This document shows, in pieces, positions 55,854 to 64,000 of a stretch of 64,000 nucleotides of DNA. Position numbers and translations under genes: made by a program. Location: the NCBI GenBank assembly GCA_009823505.1, contig VZQC01006898.1:13026-77025 (forward strand). The letters are read 5' to 3'. The notes beneath the pieces are model-generated. The model made no database searches. It saw only the letters and a list, made by a program, of their open reading frames with translations, and was not told the DNA's origin. Within the stretch, counting starts at the first letter, position 1. Every line of letters starts with the position of its first letter. This DNA is from Rhizomys pruinosus. Taxonomy: Eukaryota; Chordata; Mammalia; Rodentia; Spalacidae.

Positions 55854-56324
55854 TCTAGACAAACACTAAAGAATACACATTCTACTCCACACAGCCCATG
55901 GAAGCTTCCCTAAAACAGACCACATATAGGGACACAGAACAAATCTCAACAATATAGAAAAACTGAAATAACTCTGTATATCCTATCTAACTATAATTCA
56001 ACAAAGTTTAAAACTAACAACAAAAAGAACCTCTAGTAATTATACAAACTCATGGAGATTAACAACACACTACTGAATGATGAATGAGTCAAAGAAGAAA
56101 TCAATAAAGAAAAAAATTCTTAGAATTAGATAATGAAAATGAAAACACAATAAAATGAAAACTCTTGGACATGTCAAAACAGTCCCAAGAGGGAAATTTC
56201 TAGCTTTAAGTGCCTACATTATAAAATCAGAAAGAGCACAAACAAACCACTTAATGACTACTGTGTACCAATTTTCTTCAAGATAAAATATCTTGTAGAG
56301 AAGCTCCTTAAGATGCAGGATGTT

Positions 56325-56475
56325 ATGCTGGGTGTGATGGTGCATGCCTTTAATCCCAGCACTTGGGAGGTAGAGGCAGGGGAATCTCTGTGAGTTCAAG
56401 GCCAGCCTGGTCTACATAGTGAGTTCCAGGACAGCTGGAGCTACGGGGAGACCCTGTCTCAAAAAGACAAAAAAA
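56325..56475 (+). mobile_element. B1 SINE
   Basis: From GCTGGGTGTGATGGTGCATG to CTCAAAAAGACAAAAAAA. Confidence 0.95.
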
Positions 56476-56479
56476 AATG

Positions 56480-56890
56480 CAGTTTGTTAAAAGCAAGTAA
56501 GCAACAGGATGTCCTACAAGGATATGAAACCACCATATGTTCTAAGGAGAAATGAAACATTCTATTCTGTAGGGAAGCTGTTTAAGCTCAGGAAGGAAAC
56601 AACTCAATAGCCTCAGAAATTCCCCCAAACTGACTAGATTCACCAGGTCCCTCCCTCCCCAAGCATTTGTAAGGCCTGGTACTGCTGAGAGACACTGTCA
56701 GACAAGCAGAGCTCTACACAAGTGGCTCAGGCCAGCCAAGCTACATGAAAGAAGCACAGACCAGCTGAGTAGCCTAGAAGAGGCAGAGACCAACTCTGCA
56801 AGAGGTTCAGACTAACAGAACCTCTCAGAGGAGACACTCTCCAGCCTGTCAAGCTGCCTGCTAGTTGCACTCCAAGTTTCCAGCTTTTAA
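56480..56890. other. Unidentified insert in old L1
   Basis: About 400 bp with repeated CCAGC/AGAC-like words (e.g. GCACAGACCAGCTGAGTAGCC); no repeat family recognised. Confidence 0.35.
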
Positions 56891-56892
56891 AA

Positions 56893-56901
56893 AAGATTTT
56901 T

Positions 56902-56936
<35 letters not shown>

Positions 56937-57157
56937 TGGGTATGAATGTACTGTCTACATGCATGTCTGTGCGCCCGTGTCCTGCAATGCCGCAGAGGTC
57001 AGAAGAGGGTGTGGGATTCCCCTGGAACTGGAGTTCTCCTGGAATGGGAGTTTCAGGTGGTTCCCAGCTGCCATGTGGGTGCTGGGGATCAAACCCAGGT
57101 CCTCTGCAAGAGCAGTCGGTGCTCTTAATTGCTAGGCCATCTTTCCAGCCCCTTAAA
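56893..57157 (-). mobile_element. B3-type SINE with (TTTA)n tail
   Basis: Reverse B3 from (TTTA)n at 56904-56934 to GCCATCTTTCCAGCCCC. Confidence 0.95.
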
Positions 57158-57430
57158 AAGATATATTTTTATTGAGCACTTGTACATTTCATGTAACAGT
57201 TCTTAATCAAATTTAGACCTCCTCCCCTCCCCATGCTTCCACACCCTCTCACTGGGTCTCATGCACTCTGCCATACATGCTAAATCCCATTTGGTCAAGC
57301 ATTTTACCCAGATGTCCTTTGGTGCAGAGCTGTCACCCATGCTGGTATGGGCTTTTGATGATGTAGCTGTTTTTGAGTCATTTCTACTCCCGTAAATAAT
57401 CCCAATAAAAGTCATTGGTTCACCAAATTG
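57158..57430 (-). mobile_element. Retroposon family 3' end (diverged)
   Basis: TTTTTATTGAGCACTTGTACATTTC, CTCCCCTCCCCATGC and CACTCTGCCATACATGC run parallel to the minus-strand 3' end of 39806-41053. Confidence 0.5.
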
Positions 57431-59045
57431 GGCTTTGATATTCTTACTTTGGTCTATTGTTGGTTACCTTACTGGGGTGAGTAGATGTTTGTTCACATGT
57501 CCCCAAGAAAGGTTAACAATGCAATTCAAGAATTTGGAAAAACAAGAACAAACCAAACACAAATCCAGTAGATGGAACAAAGAACATGAGAAATTAATGA
57601 AGCAGAAACAATACAAAGAATCAACCAATATAAGAGCTGTCTGCTTTGAAGATAAGCAAAATCTGTAGATCTTTAGCTCAAGAAACTTAGAAAGAGGAGA
57701 CCCAAATTAATAGAATCAGAAATGAACAGGAAAACAAGACAACAGACACTAAGGAAATTCAGAGACTTCAGAGAATAATTAAAACCTATACAAAATTAAG
57801 TTAGGAAACCTAAAAGAAATAGATGGATTTCAGGTTTCATCTGAACTACCCAAGTTAAAACAAAATGAGATCAACAACTTAGTCATGTAACAAATAAGGA
57901 AATTAAGATAGTAATAAAAAAACTTTCCAACTAAAAAAGCCCAGGTCCAGACAGATTCATAGAATAATTCTATCAAATCTTTGATGCTTCATAAATTATT
58001 ATTCTTTAAATTAAACTAAAGGAGCACTTCCAACCTCATTCTACCAAGCCAATATTTCTCTATTACCAAAACCAAGTAAAGACAAAATAAAAACTGAAAA
58101 GTACAGGCCAATGTTCCTTATAAAATACATGCAATAAAATACCTGCAAACTGCATATAAGCATATATCAAAAAGGTCATCTACCAAGTTGACTTTATCCA
58201 GGAGATAAAGAGAGAGGTCAACAAATGTAATAACTCATATACAAAAGGATAAAAATCACATGATCAGTTTAATCAATTCAGAAAAAGACTTTGAGAAAAT
58301 CCAATATATTTCATGACGAAAAGTCCTGGCAAGAATAGAACTGGAGGGAACATACCTCAACCTAATGAAAGCTATGTATGACAAACCCACAGCTAATATA
58401 ATCCTAAAAGAAAAAAAAATCTCAAAGCAATTCCATTAAAATCAGGAGTGAGACAGGGCTGTCTGCTATCCCCAATCCTTTTCAATATAGTTCTTGAAGC
58501 TGTAGCCAGAGCAATAAAAAGAAATAAGAGATTAAGGGTATACTTAAAAAAGTCAAATTATCACTATTTCCAGATGAAGTGATTATTCACATAAGAGATC
58601 CTAAAGACTCCACCACAAACTTCTAGAAATGATCAACACTTTCAGCAAAGTGGAAGGATACAAAATCAACAGACTTTCTATATACGAATAATAAGCATTC
58701 TGAGAAAGAGATTGAGGAAACACTCCCATTCACAATAGCGTCAAAAAATCTAGGAATAAAGCACCAAGGAGGTAAAAGACTTCTGCAATGAAAACTTTAA
58801 ATTTCTGAAAAAAGAAATGGAAGAAGACACTAGAAGATGGAAAGGCTTCCCATGCTCATGGATTGGTAGAATTAATATTATGAATATGACCATCTTACCA
58901 AAAGCAATTAACAGATTCAATGTAATCCCAATCAGAATCTCCATGACTTTCTTCACAAAAATACAGAAAAATCCTCAAATTCATATGGAAGTACAAAAGA
59001 CCCTGCATAGCCAAAGCAATTCAGTGCGCAAAAGAACAATACTGT

Positions 59046-59201
59046 ACCAAAAGAAAATGCTGGATGTGGTGGCACACGCCTTTAATCTCAGCACTTGGGA
59101 GGCAGAGGCAGGAGGAGCTCTATGAGTTCAAGGCCAGCATGGTCTACAGAGCGAGCTCCAGAACAGCTGGGACTAAAAGGGAGACCCCATCTCAAAAATA
59201 C

Positions 59202-59265
<64 letters not shown>
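59046..59265 (+). mobile_element. B1 SINE with ~75 bp poly(A)
   Basis: B1 from GCTGGATGTGGTGG is followed by an A run of about 76 bases (about 59203-59278). AAAAGAACAATACTG occurs before (59031-59045) and at the end of the run; 13 extra bases precede the B1 start. Confidence 0.85.
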
Positions 59266-59282
<17 letters not shown>

Positions 59283-59911
59283 AATACTGGAAGGAACCAC
59301 CATACTATATTTCATGTTAAATTACAGAGCATAAGCAATTAAAAAGCATAGAACTGGCACAAAACAGACATGTAGATCAATGGCATAAAATGGAAGCCCC
59401 AAACACAAGTGCACAAAATTACAGTCATCTGACAAAAATGTCAAAATACACACTGGAGGAAAAGAGCAACTTCAACAAATAAGTGTGGGGGGGGGGGAGC
59501 CAGAGGTCCACACGTAGAAGACCCAAATTAGACACAGAGCTCTCAAAGATCAACTCAAAGTGGATCAAAGACCTTAATGCAAGACCCGAACCACTGAAAC
59601 TGTCAGAAGAAAACATGGGCAGTTCCCCACAAGATACAGGTGCCAGAAAGGACTTTCTGAATAGGATTCCATTTCCTCAGGAACAAAGGCCAGCAATTGA
59701 CAAATGAGACCTCACTAAACTGAAAAGCTTCTGTACAGAAAAGGGAGCAGTCTGTGGCGTGATGAGAAAGTCCACAGATTGGGGGAGAGTCTTTGCTATC
59801 TATACATCTCATAGATGATCAATATTCAGACTATACAAAAAATTAAAATACTGTACCAAACAACAAAGAATCAATGAAACAAATGACCTGACTAAAAATG
59901 GGCTATGGATT

Positions 59912-59992
59912 TCAAGGCCAGCCTGGTCTATAGAGTGAGTTCCAGGACAGCTGGGTCTACAGGGAGACACTTTCTCAAAAAGACCAAAACAA
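59912..59992 (+). mobile_element. 5'-truncated B1
   Basis: Only the part from TTCAAGGCCAGCCTGGTCTA to CTCAAAAAGACC is present. Confidence 0.85.
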
Positions 59993-60777
59993 AATGTCTA
60001 AGAAATATCTTTGAAAGTGTTAACATCTTTAGCCATTAGGAAGATACAAACTAAAACTACTTTGAGATTTCATCTTACCCCAATCAAAATGATTAAAATT
60101 AAGAAAAAAACTGACAACAAATGCTGGCAAGGATGTGGGGTAAGGGGAACCCACATTCATTGTAAACCAGTGCAGCCACTATGTGGAGAATCCTCAAAAA
60201 GCCGTATGACCCAGCTATTCCACTACCTGTCATGTGACCAAAAAACTCAATATCTTGCTATTTGCTGAGCTGTGTTCACTTGCGACTCTCTTCACAATAA
60301 CCAGGAAATGGGCACAACCTAAATGTTCTTCAAATGATGAATGAGTAAATGAAAATGTAGTTCATATACACAATATTCAGCTATAATGACAAAAATGAAA
60401 TTTGGAGGTAAATTAATGGAACTGGAAAACATACTGAGTGAGGAACTCAGGCCCAGAAGGACAAATGTGGCATGTTCTCTTTGTTTGCAGGTCTCAGTTC
60501 CAAATCTGTAACTATGGGTACATAACCCAAAGTAACCACAGGAGCTGGGAAAGTAGAAAGGGACCTGTTGAGGAGGGGGAGAGAAGGAGCTTTAGAGAGA
60601 ATAGTAGGGTGCAGGCACTATCAAGGGGGAAATGGAAAATGGGGGTGAGGTTTTAACTGGGGAGGGAGAGTAATACAGAGGGAGAGGGCTACCTGAAAAG
60701 GCCATAGGAAAACATTATGTTATGAGCGAACTTAAAACATATAATATATGCATATATATGTATAAATAAATATATGT

Positions 60778-60780
<3 letters not shown>

Positions 60781-60828
<48 letters not shown>
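60781..60828 (+). repeat. (TA)n(TG)n microsatellite
   Basis: TA units pass directly into TG units just after the L1 3' end. Confidence 0.95.
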
Positions 60829-60859
60829 ATGAAATGGAGTTATACCATCCTGGGAGAAA

Positions 60860-62400
60860 ATGCTCCCCCAAGAGCCATAGGCTATCTAACAAAAACTTCA
60901 GTAACAGGCATTAGGAATTTCCCTTCAAGTTGTTGTCCAGGATAGTCCTAGGGACTCCCAAAAATGTTATAGGCTATTGCCATTGTTCTTGGTTCCCTCC
61001 CAGAACTTGTAGGAAGACCTTACTGCTGAAGACAATACATACTTCACACACAGAACTCAGAGGTATCACACTGGAAGCTTCCGTTCTGAGGGATAACAGA
61101 AGGTACTATGCAAACTGCCAAAGGGGAAAAGCAACCAATAGTCCTACCCAGCTGTAAAGCCTGTGAACCACAACCAACGACCAGCCCCAACAGACGCATC
61201 TACAATACAATCTCCTACACATAAAGCTTGGGGAACATCAAAGAAGAAGGAGGAGGAGGAGGAGGAGGAAGAGGAGGAGGAGGAGGAGGAGGAGGACTGT
61301 AAGAGCCAAAGGACCAGGATGCTGCTGCTAGATAATGTCTTCTAGACACAAGGAAGCTCCACCCATGAAATCTCAACAGTATAGTTGTGTAAACAAGACC
61401 TGCATGACAATACCAGCTGACATGCCAGTGTGGATGGGGGACAATTCTACAAGGTCCCACTTCTAGATGAAGAAGGCGGAACTGGTTTTTTCCCAGGGAT
61501 GGATGGAGCTCCTTGATAGGTTATTCTGCCCCAATTGGTGAAGTATATATAAATATGTGTATATGTGACAATAATAATTAAGAGGTCACAAAACTGAGAG
61601 GGAGTAGGGCCACATGGGAGGAATTGAAAGGGGAGAGGGCAGGCGGACCTGAGATAAATAGAGTACTCATGTATGAAATTCTTACTGCAGAATCCCACAA
61701 CTGGTCAAACGCAGAGAATACACATCTTAAAGATGCCCAATCCTAGGTGACACATCTACAGTTGAACCTCTACACCTAAGACTCATGGAACATAGCAAGA
61801 TGAGGGGCAGAGAGAACATGAGTGTGTCCCTCCGCTCTCACCAGTGAAGCTTTCTCATACGACAGAGTGCAATGCACACAGAAGGCCACAACTTGCCAGT
61901 TTCAAAGAATGGGAGCCTCCAGAGTGTGTGTCCCTTGATAGGACTCCTATATTAAACCTCACCCACCCATGGCTCAGGGATCATTGCAGGAGAGGGGGTG
62001 GAAAGAGATAAAAAGCCAGGGCTAGTGCGTGAACTTAGGGGAACAGAGGCTTTCAGGGCACTGGAAGCTTGCACATGTGACCCTGTGGCAATGTTGATAT
62101 CAGGCACAAAACTCATGCCAACTCAATCAGATAAGGTTCCAAAGCGGAGCAAGAGAAATGGGGGTGGGCTGTTCCTGGACTGAGAACTACTGGAGACTGA
62201 TTACTGCTGGGTGAGGGAGAATTTGCCTTGCTTAAGGTTTCTAGATGTGCTGACTAGACTCCAGTAGGTGAATTTGCACAGGACATCTAGGTTCAAAAGC
62301 TTGACTATCCGGGGCTTAACATGGATGGTGCAATACATGAATTCTGATGGAGGGGGGTTGGGAGTATGGAGGGGGGGATAAATTTTATTAAGAACCTGTT
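60860..62400 (+). repeat. L1-associated or unassigned rodent repeats
   Basis: Blocks such as CCTACCCAGCTGTAAAGCC (61142), GGGAACATCAAAGAAG (61231) and GTAAGAGCCAAAGGACC (61298) belong to the repeat also seen at 39540 and 41150. Two partial units occur (61137-61480 and 61740-62230). Confidence 0.45.
61246..61295 (+). repeat. (GGA)n microsatellite
   Basis: About 16 GAG/GGA triplets; antisense reads poly-proline. Confidence 0.97.
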
Positions 62401-62403
62401 TAT

Positions 62404-62633
62404 GGGGGCTCGAGAGATAGCCTAGCAGTTAAGAACGCCAACTGCTCTTGCAGAGGACCCAGGTTCGATCCCCAGCACCCACATGGCGGCTAAGAACTGT
62501 CTTTAACTCCAGTTCCAGGGGAATCTGACACTTCTGACCTCCGCGGCATTGCACGACATGGGTGCACCAACTTACATGCAGACAATACATTCATATACAT
62601 ATGAAAATAAATTTTACAAATAATTTTTTAAAA
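62404..62633 (+). mobile_element. B3-type SINE
   Basis: GGGGCTCGAGAGATAGCC head and B3 body. CCTGTTTATG flanks it on both sides. Confidence 0.95.
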
Positions 62634-62879
62634 AGAGCCTGTTTATGAAATGTAAGAATGTTCAATAAAAACTTTAAAAAACTTTTTTTAATGTAAAAGA
62701 CATGAGGTTGGGTTTGGGGGAGCTGGAAGGAGGAAGTGGGGGGGTGGGTATATGGTATATGACTAAGAAACATTGTAAACATGTGAAATCTTCAAAATTT
62801 TTAAGAGGTGTAAGGGGGAGAAATAGTTAACACTAAATTCTCAGAGTTTTCCAACTGTCCTTTTTCTTTCTTGATATGT

Positions 62880-63750
62880 GATTATTATAAAAATATAAAA
62901 AGAAAGAAATTATTATAGATTTACTTATGTTTTATTCTTAACAATGTTTTTAACGTGAGAGCAAAAGTTTTAAAATAAAACAAACTTTATTATACTTGTT
63001 TTAGGTTAAGTGTTTTATGTTTGTGCTTATTGTTTTATTTCCTGTTATTATTACAGCTTCCTTCAATTTTTATGCTTTAATTAGATTTCTTTGTCTAATT
63101 TTGAAAAAAAAATGTAATTCACCCATCAGTTGGGGTGGCACTCAGCTTCAAAACAGAGTACCTTAGGACACAATTTATGTATTAACTTTTTTCTTTAGAT
63201 AGCAATACTTAGTTTTCTTGAAGACCAGTTTCTTAGTTTTTGTTTTCATGGATCATGGTTTTGGTTCAAGTCTGAGAATTCATTGCCTATCCCTTGATAC
63301 TGAATATTTCTCTATGCTTTGTTCTGAATGTTTCCTAAATCTATATTTTATGTATTAGTCTAGTATACATTATGAGTTAATTTTTACACAAAATATAAAA
63401 TTTGAGTTTCTTTTCCTTTTCTTTTTTTCAATACTTGCTGAGAAGGCTATCTTTCATCCATTGGGTTCGTTCTGTACCAATGCTGTATTGTGTTGCTCTT
63501 ACTCTGAGTTCCACTGATCTATGTATTATTTTTTTTCCTTATACACAGTATCATAGTATTGATTTACCATAGTTGAAATTGAGCAAACAGATTCTTACAT
63601 TTTACTACTATTTCTCGAAATTGTTTCAGCTATTTGAATGCTATTCCTTTGCAGATAAATTTTGGATAATCTTATCTATAGCCACAATATTGTTGAAGAT
63701 TTGAAACAAATTGTAGCAAATCTGTATATATATTTGAGAAGAATCTAATT
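62880..63750 (-). mobile_element. Old antisense L1 fragment
   Basis: GCTGAGAAGGCTATCTTTC, TCCACTGATCTATGTATT and TTGTTTCAGCTATTTGAATGC are in the antisense ORF2 order. Confidence 0.7.
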
Positions 63751-63751
63751 T

Positions 63752-63898
63752 TTTTTTGGTCTTTTTGATACAAGGTTTTCCTGTAGCCCCAGCTGTCCTG
63801 GAACTCTATGTAGACCAGACTAGCCTTGAGCTCACAGAAATCTGCCTGTCTCTGCTTCTCAAGTGCTGAGATTGCAGGCTCATGCCACCATGCCCAGA
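63752..63898 (-). mobile_element. B1 SINE
   Basis: Reverse B1 with TTTTTGGTCTTTTTGATACAAGG and CATGCCACCATGCCCAG. Confidence 0.9.
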
Positions 63899-64000
63899 AA
63901 ATATGTCTGTGTGAATGTATGCCACATGTATGAATGACCACAGAGGTCAGATGAGGGCATCAGGTCCCCTGGAGCTGGAGTTACAGACAGCTGTAAGCCT
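63899..64000 (-). mobile_element. B3-type SINE, cut by the window end
   Basis: Reverse B3 body with GACCACAGAGGTCAGATGAGGG and GGAGCTGGAGTTACAGACAG. Confidence 0.85.

Larger units (their letters stand above)
54480..60760 (+). mobile_element. Old L1, ORF1 to 3' end, with nested insertions
   Basis: ORF1-like coiled-coil sequence lies at 54590-55120 (KAEDRVSRVEEKVEELD near 54855). A segment from about 55260 on resembles the ORF1 C-terminal region, with endonuclease at about 55550-56240, RT at about 57480-59040 ([17 protein letters not shown] core near 58460) and a 3' end to about 60760. Stops and frameshifts abound. B1, B3, a retroposon end and an A75 B1 are nested. Confidence 0.8.

Overview
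This is nuclear DNA from a rodent, with one decayed gene in a sea of retrotransposons. The rodent assignment rests on dozens of B1 (7SL-derived) and B2/B3-type (tRNA-derived) SINEs, B4-like SINEs, several L1 lineages and a betaretrovirus-like (ERV2-type) provirus. The SINE consensus differs from that of house mouse and rat, so I assign a mouse-like (myodont) rodent and do not name a species.

Layout. 1-7.5 kb: nested L1, SINEs and a 3' half provirus (integrase tail, env remnant, polypurine tract, LTR), with a ~680 bp retroposon inserted in the integrase. 7.5-10.4 kb: repeats, an 11-copy 40 bp minisatellite and SINEs. 10.44-17.2 kb: the only gene-like locus, a 14-exon 12/15-lipoxygenase gene on the + strand, best recognised as epidermal 12-lipoxygenase Alox12e. 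Exons 2-14 are all found with family-typical sizes and mostly good splice sites. It also carries three in-frame stops, a 1 bp deletion, a ~10 bp deletion and lost splice sites, so it is a pseudogene here. 17.7-22.3 kb: a probable solo LTR and unidentified sequence. 22.3-37.6 kb: L1 and SINE sequence whose order is almost certainly an assembly artefact, with single N bases at 29,007, 35,199 and 37,633, a 3,656 bp exact duplicate, a 1,312 bp exact duplicate, and an indel-rich copy of a third block. 37.7-54 kb: SINEs, an old antisense L1, a 1.25 kb retroposon and other medium-reiterated repeats. 54.5-60.8 kb: an old L1 on the + strand from ORF1 to the 3' end, with nested insertions. 60.8-64 kb: L1-associated repeats, a SINE and another antisense L1.

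No intact protein-coding gene and no functional RNA gene was found; the ORFs are repeat remnants, low-complexity sequence or antisense shadows of exons. I found no previously undescribed functional system. The most interesting items are the lesion-by-lesion loss of Alox12e, a recurrent fixed-junction tRNA/7SL dimeric SINE, a polyadenylated retroposon family with a purine-rich 3' end, and the gap-filling artefact, which anyone using this region should correct for.
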